From Methanomicrobiales archaeon (GTDB lineage: Archaea > Halobacteriota > Methanomicrobia > Methanomicrobiales > Methanospirillaceae), in the NCBI GenBank assembly GCA_013415575.1, contig JAAEES010000016.1, forward strand, positions 1 through 20,038: DNA of 20,038 nt. Reading direction: 5' to 3'. This document shows positions 1 through 6,955 of this stretch, piece after piece. The position numbers and the translations under genes were made by a program. Within the stretch, counting starts at the first letter, position 1; every line of letters begins with the position of its first letter. A model generated the notes under the pieces. It did not search any database and was not told where the DNA came from. It saw nothing but the letters and a program-made list of their open reading frames with translations.

Positions 1-276
1 CGGCGCATCCAGGAGATGCGGAGGCAGCTTGACCTGCGGGTCGAGGACTGTATTGCGGCCGGCGCCGTCATAGCTGATGAACGGGTGGCAGGTCTCATTA
101 CCGATCTCTGGAGAGGGGGGATCATGGAAGAGGTACGGGCGGCCACATTTGCTGTTTCCACTGGTGATGTGGAATATACTCCAGCATCCTTTGACCTCAT
201 CAGGGAGTGGGATGTGGAAGGCATCCCGATGGTGATCGGTATCTCACAGCTCCGTGATAAGCCGGTTCAGGAATGA
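1..276 (+). CDS. ileS: Probable isoleucyl-tRNA synthetase, C-terminal end (partial)
   Basis: The frame is open from the first base of the window, so only about the last 91 residues of a longer protein are seen. The segment RRIQEMRRQLDLRVED followed by a short alpha/beta stretch and the ending IREWDVEGIPMVIGI resembles the C-terminal tail (DUF5915-like region after the anticodon-binding domain) of archaeal isoleucyl-tRNA synthetases, which charge tRNA-Ile in the cytoplasm. The catalytic HIGH and KMSKS motifs would lie upstream and cannot be checked, so the call rests on this tail alone. Its last 33 nt overlap the end of the convergent Thg1-like gene. The ATG at 16 is internal and not a credible start. 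Confidence 0.6.
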   Translation, partial: RRIQEMRRQLDLRVEDCIAAGAVIADERVAGLITDLWRGGIMEEVRAATFAVSTGDVEYTPASFDLIREWDVEGIPMVIGISQLRDKPVQE

Positions 277-975
277 CCGTCCCTCTGGAGAGCTGAATAC
301 AGGAGGAGTCCGGTCGCTCACCACGGTAGTCCTGACTGTCTGGACAATCTCGGAGATCTGGGGATTCCACCCCTCAATGGTCTTCCCTTTCCGGTACACC
401 AGCACTCCCCGGCGCTGCCACGCGGGAGTTTTTGCGAGGTTGATGCCCCGGGAAAACGCCAGCTCGTGGAGTGCTGCCGATGGCAGCCCCCTGAGCTGCC
501 GTGCCGCTTCTCTCCGGCTGCATCCCTCCTCTGTCAGGGCATACTGACACCAGGCATTGATGTGGTTTCTCCAGGCCTCAGCCTGGCGTTCGATGAGGTA
601 CTGGACGGCAATCTCGGGGGTGACCTGGATGATCCGGGCATCGAATGAGACCGGGATTCCGGAGCCGGTCTCAATGGAAAGAGCGCTTGCGACATACGAA
701 GCAGCCACCGAATCGATCTTCTCAACCCTCCCTGAGAAGGGGAGCGTGGAGAAGTAGAGGCTGATCTCATCAGAGAAGGTGAAGGCGAAGTCCGGTGAGA
801 GGCCGGAATCAGAAAGCATGCTGACGCAGACCGCCGCCATGGACTCTGAAAACCGAAGATCAAATGGCCGCTCAAGATCCCAGGCTTCTGCGACGGCATG
901 GAAATTCCTCCCGTCGATCCGGACAAAGACCGGCGGAACACAGGTCAGGTTACTGTACAGCTCCCGTTTCTTCAT
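244..975 (-). CDS. thg1: tRNA-His guanylyltransferase / Thg1-like protein
   Basis: Thg1 family enzymes add a nucleotide to the 5' end of tRNA, in the 3'-5' direction: G-1 on tRNA-His, and templated 5' repair in archaeal Thg1-like proteins. The metal-binding motifs are visible: RIDGRNF near residues 19-25 (Asp21) and FTFSDE near 65-70 (Asp69, Glu70), corresponding to the three catalytic carboxylates of the family. The length, 243 residues, is normal. I chose the ATG at 975 because a GGGG stretch lies 8 nt upstream and the protein then begins MKKRELYSNL. A GTG two codons earlier, at 981, is the alternative. It lies 50 nt behind the PRC-barrel gene on the same strand, with a U-run between them, so co-transcription is uncertain. 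Its 3' end overlaps the probable ileS gene tail to tail. Confidence 0.9.
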   Translation of the reverse strand: MKKRELYSNLTCVPPVFVRIDGRNFHAVAEAWDLERPFDLRFSESMAAVCVSMLSDSGLSPDFAFTFSDEISLYFSTLPFSGRVEKIDSVAASYVASALSIETGSGIPVSFDARIIQVTPEIAVQYLIERQAEAWRNHINAWCQYALTEEGCSRREAARQLRGLPSAALHELAFSRGINLAKTPAWQRRGVLVYRKGKTIEGWNPQISEIVQTVRTTVVSDRTPPVFSSPEGRSFLNRLITEL

Positions 976-1002
976 ATGCACTGCCCCGGGAGAACGCCCG
1001 CC

Positions 1003-1010
1003 AAAAAAAA
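1003..1010 (-). terminator. Oligo-U terminator after the PRC-barrel gene
   Basis: Eight consecutive A on the plus strand read as U8 in a minus-strand transcript, 16 nt after the stop of the PRC-barrel gene and before the Thg1-like gene. U-runs are the usual archaeal intrinsic termination signal. It could reduce read-through into the downstream gene. No strong stem precedes it. Confidence 0.45.
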
Positions 1011-1025
1011 GACTCCTGCCCCTGT

Positions 1026-1283
1026 TCAGGCCTCTTCTGACCTGAATGCGCCGGACAGGTGGCGGATGAGAACGATGTCGCCGATGCTCCTGATAATGCG
1101 GAACGGTATTTTCAGGCCTTTGTAGTTCTTGATGTCCACGAGCTGCTGGTTGAGCTTGCCCACCACCAGCGACTCCATCTTCTTTGACTCGACATCAATG
1201 AGGACGTCTTCTACCTCGCCGACGAAAACGCTCTTTTCGGTATAGACTTTCAGTTCAAACAACTCAGTTATCTGGTTTCTCAT
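1026..1283 (-). CDS. PRC-barrel domain protein (possible CdpB-like)
   Basis: This small 85-residue protein is almost entirely one PRC-barrel: beta-strand patterns such as KSVFVGEVEDVLID, SLVVGKL and LKIPFRIIRSIGDIVLI are typical. Single-domain PRC-barrel proteins are widespread in Euryarchaeota. In haloarchaea, proteins of this class (CdpB1/CdpB2) act with SepF and FtsZ in cell division. That role is inferred here and not shown by the sequence. I chose the ATG at 1283 (MRNQITELFELK); a TTG at 1292 would add three residues. It is divergent from the site-2 protease, with only about 50 nt between start codons. No clear Shine-Dalgarno site is seen. Confidence 0.8.
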   Translation of the reverse strand: MRNQITELFELKVYTEKSVFVGEVEDVLIDVESKKMESLVVGKLNQQLVDIKNYKGLKIPFRIIRSIGDIVLIRHLSGAFRSEEA

Positions 1284-1297
1284 CCTAATCAATGAAA

Positions 1298-1306
1298 GAT
1301 ATATAC
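1298..1306. promoter_or_regulatory. TATA-like box upstream of the site-2 protease
   Basis: GATATATAC lies between the divergent PRC-barrel and protease genes. Its centre is about 32 nt from the ATG at 1334, so transcription would start a few bases before or at the codon (short leader or leaderless). On the other strand it is too close to the ATG at 1283 to serve that gene. An alternative minus-strand box, ATATAAAG around 1329-1336, fits better there. Confidence 0.4.
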
Positions 1307-1333
1307 TATTCAGTTAAAAACATACCCCTTTAT

Positions 1334-2467
1334 ATGAACGGGTCGCTGAAAATCGGGACAATTTACGGCATTCCCGTGCTGCTCCACTGGACCTTTCTCC
1401 TCATCATTCCCTTCTTTGCCTGGATCATCGGGAGCCAGATCATCCTGACCGTCAACCTGATTTCAGACCTCTTCAGCATTCCAATCGATACCAGCCTGAT
1501 TACTGCCGGCCTCACCCCCTACATTCTCGGAACCGTGGTGGCCCTCGGCCTCTTCTTCGGGGTATTCATTCACGAGATGGCTCATTGTGTGCTCGCTAAG
1601 AGCAAGGGGATCAAGATCAACAGCATCACCCTGCTCATCTTCGGGGGAATCTCCTCGATGGAGGAGCAGACCCCGGACCCGAAGGTCGAACTCCCGATGG
1701 CGCTGGTCGGCCCCCTCACCAGCCTGGCCGTGGGGATTATCTGCCTCGGCATCATGTACCTGTGCGATGCGGTGATCACCGCAGCCCCCCTTGCCGGCCT
1801 GTTTGTCTTCATATTCGGTTATCTCGGGCTGCTCAACGTCTTCCTCTTCGGCTTCAACCTCCTCCCCGCGTTCCCGATGGATGGCGGCCGCGTGCTCCGG
1901 GCCTGGCTCGCCCGCGGGATGCCGCTGAACAAGGCCACGCGGATCGCCGCCGATGTGGGAAAGGTGTTTGCCGTGCTCTTCGGACTGCTCGGGATCTTCC
2001 TCTTAAGCCCGATCCTTATCCTGATCGCCTTCTTCATCTACATCGGGGCAACCCAGGAATCGACGGCCATCAAGTACAGTTTCCTCCTGAAGGATGTCAC
2101 GGTCGGCGACATCATGGCCAGGGACGTGCTCACCGTCGCCCCTGATATGACGGTCCGGAGCGTGATCGACCTCATGTACTCCACCAAGCACCTCGGGTTC
2201 CCGGTCCGGGACCGGGGCATGGTGATAGGAATGGTCACCCTCGCCGATGTGCATAAGATCCCCCCGCTCGATCGTGAGGCCATGCAGGTCCGCGATATCA
2301 TGACCAGGGGAGCCATCTCTCTCTCGCCATCGGCACCGGTGATCGATGCTCTCAGGATCATGTCGGGCAACAATATCGGCCGGATCCCGATCATGGACGG
2401 AGACATGCTTGTAGGGATCGTCAGCCGGACTGACATCCTGAAGGTGATCGAGCTCAAGGAGATGTGA
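1334..2467 (+). CDS. Site-2 protease family zinc metalloprotease (M50) with two CBS domains
   Basis: This is an intramembrane zinc metalloprotease of the M50B/S2P class, here 377 residues. The zinc site HEMAH is at about 80-84 inside a membrane segment, and the third ligand motif PMDGGR (Asp about 183) follows NLLPAF. About six hydrophobic segments cover residues 12-245. Two CBS domains follow (about 258-312, VGDIMARDVLTVAP, and about 318-375, VRDIMTRGAISLSP); in this family they are thought to bind nucleotides and gate the protease. I chose the ATG at 1334 (MNGSLKIGTIYGIPV) because this is where the family homology begins and a TATA box is spaced for it. The in-frame ATG at 1292 overlaps the promoter. 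Its stop overlaps the convergent radical SAM gene by 14 nt. The substrate is unknown. Confidence 0.92.
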   Translation: MNGSLKIGTIYGIPVLLHWTFLLIIPFFAWIIGSQIILTVNLISDLFSIPIDTSLITAGLTPYILGTVVALGLFFGVFIHEMAHCVLAKSKGIKINSITLLIFGGISSMEEQTPDPKVELPMALVGPLTSLAVGIICLGIMYLCDAVITAAPLAGLFVFIFGYLGLLNVFLFGFNLLPAFPMDGGRVLRAWLARGMPLNKATRIAADVGKVFAVLFGLLGIFLLSPILILIAFFIYIGATQESTAIKYSFLLKDVTVGDIMARDVLTVAPDMTVRSVIDLMYSTKHLGFPVRDRGMVIGMVTLADVHKIPPLDREAMQVRDIMTRGAISLSPSAPVIDALRIMSGNNIGRIPIMDGDMLVGIVSRTDILKVIELKEM

Positions 2468-4109
2468 CGAAAGAGAGGAGGTCCTCGAGCGGGGTTATCC
2501 CTGCCAGGGACCGGAACTCCTGCCGGTCTTTTACCGGCCGCTTCGTAAAAATCTTCCCTGCCTGTTTTGTACTGATACCCGGAATCCACTTCAGGGCAGA
2601 GAGCGGGAGCTCATTGACCCTGATCGGGGCCGGGAGAGCGGTGACGGACCTCATCCCGTGGTCTACGACGACGGCATCAAGCATGGTCCGGACCGGGAGG
2701 GAGAGGGGGACCCCGGCGAGGATCGGATACGAGCCCAACTGCCTGCCGAAGGAAACCGTTCCCTGCTGTTCGATGATCAGGTCGCGGAGCACCGTTCCCA
2801 CGGGGAAGACCTTCCGGAGCATGGGCAGGTCGAACGTCTTCCTGACTTTTTCCTTGAATGCCCTGAAGCGGGCGGTATGAATTCCAAGCGTATTCTCCAG
2901 GTAGGCCTGCGTCCCCTCAAATGCCATCAGCTGCCTGATATTCACCCGCCGCACCAGCATGCCGCTGTCGAGAACCCGGGCAAGGAACTCCTCATTCAGG
3001 TCATAGGTCTCCGCCGTCTCACCGGCAAGGCCGCAGATGAAGTTCAGGCCGGGGAGAAGCTCGGGAATCCCGTCCCGCCGGGTCGCCCCTACCTCGTTCA
3101 CAATGGCGATTGCCCGGAGCACCTCTTCAGGCCCTGCCTTGAGGTTGTTTGCCGCTACCACCACCGGATCGGCGGTCTCCATCCCGAATGCTGCGACATC
3201 GCCGGGAGTGTGGTAGCGGATGATCTCCCGGAGTGCACTCCGGGCAGCATCCTCGTGCCGGGCGAGGGTGCCGGGGTTGATATTGTCGATATGCAGGGTC
3301 CGCAGGTCAGGGGCTGCGGCCCTGATTTCTGCGAAGAGCTCACCAATACATTCCGGTCTCGGGACCGGATACGCTCCTCCGGGTGAGTTGTACACCAGGA
3401 GATCTGGCTGCCGGCCCAGACGGAAATGGCGGGCTCCGGCACGGGCGAGGGCCGCTACCTCCCCGGCAATGCCGCTGACGCTCCGGTACCGGGGCGGTCC
3501 GTAGAAGGGCTCGGTGCAGAACGAACAACCGCCGGCCAGGGATCGCGGGCAGCCCCGGGCGGTCTCGAGTTCGCACATGACGAAGGGAAAGGAAGGATGC
3601 TGCCGGATGATCTCTGCTCCCCCGATACTCCAGGGATCGGAACGGGAATACGCCGGAATCCCGTGCGTCTTTCCTCCGGAGAGATACGCGTCAAGCGCTT
3701 CGGCAGGTGATCCGGTGAGGAGGTGGTCGAACCCTGATACCGCCTGCCGTATCGCTTTTTTGCCCCCTTCAGGGGCGTACCCAAACCCGATAGGGCCGCA
3801 GAGCAGGTGTTCGATCCCCCTGAGCCGTGTCCCGATCTGCTGGATCTCGGTCAGGGTAGCGGGGGTCCCGCCGAGGTATTTACCCGGCACGGTAATCCCG
3901 GCAATCATCACCACACACCGCACATCACCCTTCACGGAGAGGAGCTGCGGATCATCCCGGATCTTGTCGATGGTGAGATAGTGCGGCTCAAACTCATGCT
4001 CCCACAACACCCCGGCAAGCGTCCTGATGTACGGGGAGATGTAGGGGGGGACACCGAGGCAGGCAGGTTCATCGACATACCCGTCGATCAGGAGGGCCTC
4101 AGCAGGCAT
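2454..4109 (-). CDS. Radical SAM protein of the COG1031 type with C-terminal helix-hairpin-helix
   Basis: This 551-residue protein matches the archaeal group described as radical SAM enzymes with a C-terminal helix-hairpin-helix (COG1031); function unknown. The N-terminal region (about 1-150) resembles a B12-binding-like Rossmann domain. The presumed [4Fe-4S] ligands are in RGCPRSLAGGCSFCTEP: Cys187, Cys195 and Cys198, which is Cx7Cx2C rather than the canonical Cx3Cx2C. The barrel follows (HIDNINPGT, GMETADPVV, GLNFICGLAGET). The end (about 495-545, LKWIPGISTKQAGKI and FRSLAGI) is helix-hairpin-helix-like, suggesting nucleic acid or protein binding. Its ATG lies inside the end of mptE (11-nt overlap), so translation is probably coupled. 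This points to a shared role with MptE or the DHH protein, but no substrate can be named. Confidence 0.85.
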   Translation of the reverse strand: MPAEALLIDGYVDEPACLGVPPYISPYIRTLAGVLWEHEFEPHYLTIDKIRDDPQLLSVKGDVRCVVMIAGITVPGKYLGGTPATLTEIQQIGTRLRGIEHLLCGPIGFGYAPEGGKKAIRQAVSGFDHLLTGSPAEALDAYLSGGKTHGIPAYSRSDPWSIGGAEIIRQHPSFPFVMCELETARGCPRSLAGGCSFCTEPFYGPPRYRSVSGIAGEVAALARAGARHFRLGRQPDLLVYNSPGGAYPVPRPECIGELFAEIRAAAPDLRTLHIDNINPGTLARHEDAARSALREIIRYHTPGDVAAFGMETADPVVVAANNLKAGPEEVLRAIAIVNEVGATRRDGIPELLPGLNFICGLAGETAETYDLNEEFLARVLDSGMLVRRVNIRQLMAFEGTQAYLENTLGIHTARFRAFKEKVRKTFDLPMLRKVFPVGTVLRDLIIEQQGTVSFGRQLGSYPILAGVPLSLPVRTMLDAVVVDHGMRSVTALPAPIRVNELPLSALKWIPGISTKQAGKIFTKRPVKDRQEFRSLAGITPLEDLLSFVTSP

Positions 4110-4719
4110 AGCCGATCAGGGCAAGGAGCCGCCGTGCCCATTGGAGCTTTCCGCGCTTAACAAAGTCGACATCCGGGTCATCAGGGTCGAACCCGATGAT
4201 GATGATCCGTTCCGCACCCAGGTGGTCTGCAGCGAAGACCGCCCGGTCGCCATCGGTAAATCCCCCGAAATTATGGAGCGGGGGGAATGGGCAGGCCTGG
4301 GTGGTGCCGACCACCGGGCCGGTAAATTTCGGTGTCCAGTACCGGATGAGGGGCATATTGTCGCCATGGGCATGGATAACCATCACCGTCCCCTCGCGGT
4401 TCATGGCGAGGTAGTCATCGGTGGCTCCGTCAAGGTCGGTGAAGACTGCATCCGGCCGGATGCCTGCTCTCCGGAGGACTTCCGAGGCCGCGTCCGCGGC
4501 AAATACCATGCCCTCGATACACCTGAGTTCATCCTTGAGGCAGGGAGCGTTTCCACAGACCGTGACCACCGTTCCCCGGCAGAGGGACTCGAGGAGCGGC
4601 AGGTCATCGTGGGTGAGAAGAGCGGCAAGCAGCAGGGCAGCCTCTTCATCCTTCTCCCGCTCAAAACCGAAGCTCTCCAGGATTTGGGTATAGTATGGCT
4701 CCCACTCTTCAAAGTCCAT
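4099..4719 (-). CDS. mptE: 6-hydroxymethyl-7,8-dihydropterin pyrophosphokinase, MptE-like (DUF115)
   Basis: MptE transfers pyrophosphate from ATP to 6-hydroxymethyl-7,8-dihydropterin (EC 2.7.6.3), an early step of tetrahydromethanopterin synthesis. It is unrelated to bacterial FolK. The 206-residue protein carries the DUF115 signatures: VCGNAPCL (about 54-61), FTDLDG (about 93-98), VIHAHGDNMPLI (about 114-125), GFTDGDRAVFAADHLGA and IIIGFDPDD near the end. I chose the ATG at 4719 (MDFEEWEPYY), where the homology begins. It lies inside the last codons of the DHH gene and overlaps its stop by 11 nt. The longer frame starting at 4764 only repeats DHH coding sequence in another phase. Its own end overlaps the radical SAM gene by 11 nt, so the three genes form a tight operon. 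Confidence 0.9.
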   Translation of the reverse strand: MDFEEWEPYYTQILESFGFEREKDEEAALLLAALLTHDDLPLLESLCRGTVVTVCGNAPCLKDELRCIEGMVFAADAASEVLRRAGIRPDAVFTDLDGATDDYLAMNREGTVMVIHAHGDNMPLIRYWTPKFTGPVVGTTQACPFPPLHNFGGFTDGDRAVFAADHLGAERIIIIGFDPDDPDVDFVKRGKLQWARRLLALIGYAC

Positions 4720-6175
4720 TCTTACCCTCGTTCTCGAGGCCGACGATCGCATTGAACCGGGCAATCAGGGGATCCATGATGAGGGAGAGCAGCTCCTCTT
4801 TGTTCCTGACCCTACAGAAGTAGGAGAGCGGGATCGTTGCCGCAGCCATGCTGGGATGGCCCCCTGCATCACCGATATCCCCGAACGCCTCACGAAGCAC
4901 ATTGCCGATATGAATCCGGACATCGCGATTGCGGGCGGACATGACAATTGCTTCATCAGAGATACCGTACACGAGGGCGGTGTTGACCCCTTCAAGGCTG
5001 ATGAGGAGGTCGGCCGCCTGGGGAAGGGCGTCCCGGTTCCGGATGAGACCGACATTCGAGATAAGGTATCCGCTGGTTATCTTCCGGTTGCGGATGGCGG
5101 TGCCGAGAACGTCCAGTGTTTCCTGGGAGAGGGACGGGGACATGATCTGGTCGAGGAGGTCTGCATCGGTGAGGGGCAGGAGAAAGGCTGCGTTGTTCAA
5201 ATCCTGCGGGGTGACGTTCCGCCTGAAGTCACGGGTATCGGACCTGATACCATAGAGGAGCCCGGTTGCCACCCTCTTATCGACGGCAATATCCAGTTCC
5301 TGCAGGTACTGGGCGAGGATGCTTGCCGTTGCACCGAGGCCGGGACGGGCATCCACAAAGACCGCTCCTGAGTCAGGCCCCTGCCCGTCCCGGTGATGGT
5401 CGATGATGATGTGCACCCGGGTTTTGGGAAGGAGCGAATTGTTCACTCCGGGGGATGGGGAGTCCACCAGAGCGAGGTAGGTGCATTCCTGGATAGCTGA
5501 AGGATCAGCTTTCTCCATCTTTATTTCGAGCAGGTTCACCAGGGTCCGGTTTTCCTGGTGGCCGATGATGCCGTCATAGAAGATCCGGCAGGTGAGCCGG
5601 TTCGGGTTGGCATTCGCAGCGATCACCGACAATGCCAGGGCACTTGAGATGGCATCGGGATCGGGGTTCTTGTGGGCGATGATCCCGAGGGTTCCCTCCC
5701 ATTCGGAGAGAAGCGAGTAGAGCCGCTGGGAGACCCGGGTTGAGTGGAGCTTTGTGATCTGGTGGACCGTCGCCTTCGCCACCACCTGGTGAGGGTTGAT
5801 CACCACATCTGCCCCCGCCTCTTCAAGGCGGCCGGCAGCGAGGACGTCCGGGGCTCTGGCGAGGATATGGACATGAGGATCGCTCTCGCGGAGGATCTGC
5901 ACAGCGGCAAAATTTGCGTCCGGATCACCGGAGAGCACGAATGCGATTTCAGGTGCCGGCTGACCGGTGAGCATGTCCGGTGAACCGATGTCCCTGGCCA
6001 CCGCCTCGATCCCCTGGTCCCGGAGCTCCCTGACCCTGTCTTCGTTCCGGTCGAATACCAGGATCCTGCCGCCACTACCCCTGAGTTCCTGGAGGATGTG
6101 GTACCCTGTGCTGCCACAACCGAAAACAGCATATTTCACCCGGGTGGAAGGCTCGCTTTGCACCGAATCAGGCAT
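4709..6175 (-). CDS. TrkA_N-DHH-DHHA1 phosphoesterase (NAD-binding domain fused to DHH family)
   Basis: The 488-residue protein has three parts. Residues about 13-135 form a Rossmann TrkA_N/RCK domain with the dinucleotide loop GCGSTG (19-24) and acidic Asp42 at the next strand. Residues about 160-320 form a DHH domain with HKNPDPDA (Asp172, Asp174), Asp238 and the signature DHH (259-261). The DHHA1 part has the GGH motif (438-440) in DAGGHPSMAAAT. DHH subfamily 1 enzymes cleave pAp, short oligoribonucleotides or cyclic dinucleotides. An archaeal enzyme with a similar build has been described as a c-di-AMP phosphodiesterase, so c-di-AMP turnover with a sensory TrkA_N domain is a reasonable inference, not shown here. 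It is the first gene of the operon with mptE and the radical SAM gene. A TATA-like box 29 nt upstream of the ATG suggests a leaderless message. Confidence 0.9.
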   Translation of the reverse strand: MPDSVQSEPSTRVKYAVFGCGSTGYHILQELRGSGGRILVFDRNEDRVRELRDQGIEAVARDIGSPDMLTGQPAPEIAFVLSGDPDANFAAVQILRESDPHVHILARAPDVLAAGRLEEAGADVVINPHQVVAKATVHQITKLHSTRVSQRLYSLLSEWEGTLGIIAHKNPDPDAISSALALSVIAANANPNRLTCRIFYDGIIGHQENRTLVNLLEIKMEKADPSAIQECTYLALVDSPSPGVNNSLLPKTRVHIIIDHHRDGQGPDSGAVFVDARPGLGATASILAQYLQELDIAVDKRVATGLLYGIRSDTRDFRRNVTPQDLNNAAFLLPLTDADLLDQIMSPSLSQETLDVLGTAIRNRKITSGYLISNVGLIRNRDALPQAADLLISLEGVNTALVYGISDEAIVMSARNRDVRIHIGNVLREAFGDIGDAGGHPSMAAATIPLSYFCRVRNKEELLSLIMDPLIARFNAIVGLENEGKNGL

Positions 6176-6200
6176 ATGCGCTACTATGCGCCTCCGCGGG

Positions 6201-6207
6201 ATATTAA
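6201..6207 (-). promoter_or_regulatory. TATA-like box of the DHH-mptE-radical SAM operon
   Basis: On the minus strand this reads TTAATAT, centred 29 nt from the ATG at 6175. At the usual spacing, transcription would begin at or next to the start codon. No Shine-Dalgarno sequence is seen there, consistent with a leaderless transcript. Confidence 0.5.
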
Positions 6208-6285
6208 GGTTACAACCGGTTTTTTTGAAGACACCCGCGGGCCCGATTCCGATTCCGGGGCTGTTTTCAGGGAAAATAAGAAAGG

Positions 6286-6291
6286 TTTATG
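6286..6291 (+). promoter_or_regulatory. Possible TATA box of tRNA-Lys
   Basis: TTTATG in the context GAAAGGTTTATGACG lies about 38 nt before the mature 5' end of the tRNA, allowing a short 5' leader. This is a spacing-based call only. Confidence 0.3.
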
Positions 6292-6326
6292 ACGATGCTG
6301 CAACCATTGATATAGGTCATATACGA

Positions 6327-6400
6327 GGGCTTGTAGCTTAGTTCGGCAGAGCGACGGACTCTTAATCCGTAGGTCGTGGGTTCAAATCCCCCCAAGCCCG
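6327..6400 (+). tRNA. tRNA-Lys (anticodon CTT)
   Basis: The cloverleaf folds by eye. The acceptor arm is GGGCTTG with CAAGCCC. The D arm is GCTT/GAGC with the loop AGTTCGGCA, the anticodon arm is ACGGA/TCCGT around loop CTCTTAA (anticodon CTT, reading AAG), and the variable region is AGGTC. The T arm is GTGGG/CCCCC around TTCAAAT. Total 74 nt with discriminator G, no intron, and no encoded CCA. The T stem has a U-C mismatch at its second pair (50-64). A T-rich stretch follows directly. Confidence 0.95.
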
Positions 6401-6410
6401 TTCATTTTTC
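6401..6410 (+). terminator. T-rich terminator after tRNA-Lys
   Basis: TTCATTTTTC follows directly on the mature tRNA end. Short T-runs right after stable tRNA genes are the common archaeal stop signal. Confidence 0.5.
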
Positions 6411-6650
6411 TGTTCGTTCTCCCCAAACAATTCATCCGTTACAGGATAGTCGGAATCCCTTGAACCCGTTTTCCTGACTGGCTGGTTCATGCGGTATGCT
6501 CTGACGGAAAATATGTCCTAAGGTATTCCTGGCAAGAAAAGAAGACAGGGATGACAGGGGCGGGCCAGGCCCCGGACGCACGCTCTCCGTATGTGTTTTT
6601 GGAGAGGGTTCCTTTCCGTGCAACCCTCCCGCCGGTTCCCGGTTTGTCCC

Positions 6651-6731
6651 TTAGCGCCCGATTCTGACCAGCATCTCTTCGATTCGTTCCACAATCCCGC
6701 CAACCGGATTCGATAGCCGGGGTGATGGCAT
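6651..6731 (-). pseudogene. Possible gene remnant or tiny ORF (26 aa)
   Basis: An ATG at 6731 opens a 26-codon frame ending in NPVGGIVERIEEMLVRIGR and a TAA. Its amphipathic, charged helix-like end looks more like coding sequence than chance. Two stop codons in the same frame just upstream separate it from another protein-like stretch (GQGQGGGSCGPQQQDR). It may be the decayed C-terminus of a longer protein. I do not recognise the family. Confidence 0.25.
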
Positions 6732-6850
6732 TCATCAACGATCCTGCTGCTGGGGGCCGCAGCTGCCACCGCCCTGTCCCTGGCCGTCATCCGTTCTGCG
6801 AGGGGAACCTTTGGATAATGACGTTTCACGACGGAGTTTCTTCTGAAGAA

Positions 6851-6883
6851 AAATACGCAATGTTTCGTAAATTACGCGTATTT
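6851..6883. repeat. 8-bp inverted repeat upstream of the zinc-ribbon RDD gene
   Basis: AAATACGC and GCGTATTT form arms 17 nt apart. The right arm overlaps a perfect 8-nt palindrome, TACGCGTA (6873-6880). It lies about 75-105 nt before the ATG at 6956, upstream of the likely core promoter. It could be a regulator binding site or a hairpin. Confidence 0.4.
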
Positions 6884-6955
6884 GGAATCAGGGCAGAATT
6901 TTGACCGATACATTAAAGATATGCCCGTACAATGTTTAGACAAAGGAGTAGACTG

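Larger units (their letters stand above)
6411..6940. other. Gene-poor stretch between tRNA-Lys and the zinc-ribbon RDD gene, with possible gene remnants
   Basis: I see no convincing intact gene in about 530 nt. On the minus strand a glycine-rich frame reading GQGQGGGSCGPQQQDR ends in two stops at 6732-6737. It is followed at once by a 26-codon frame from the ATG at 6731 to the TAA at 6651, containing NPVGGIVERIEEMLVRIGR. Both read like real protein and may be the broken end of one gene or two tiny genes. Nearer the RDD gene there is an 8-bp inverted repeat (AAATACGC at 6851-6858, GCGTATTT at 6876-6883), followed by an AT-rich promoter-like area. Confidence 0.4.

Noticed and set aside
6411..6940. 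C/D box small RNA in the gene-poor stretch
   Set aside because: A box C-like sequence appears on the minus strand, but no correctly spaced box D was seen.
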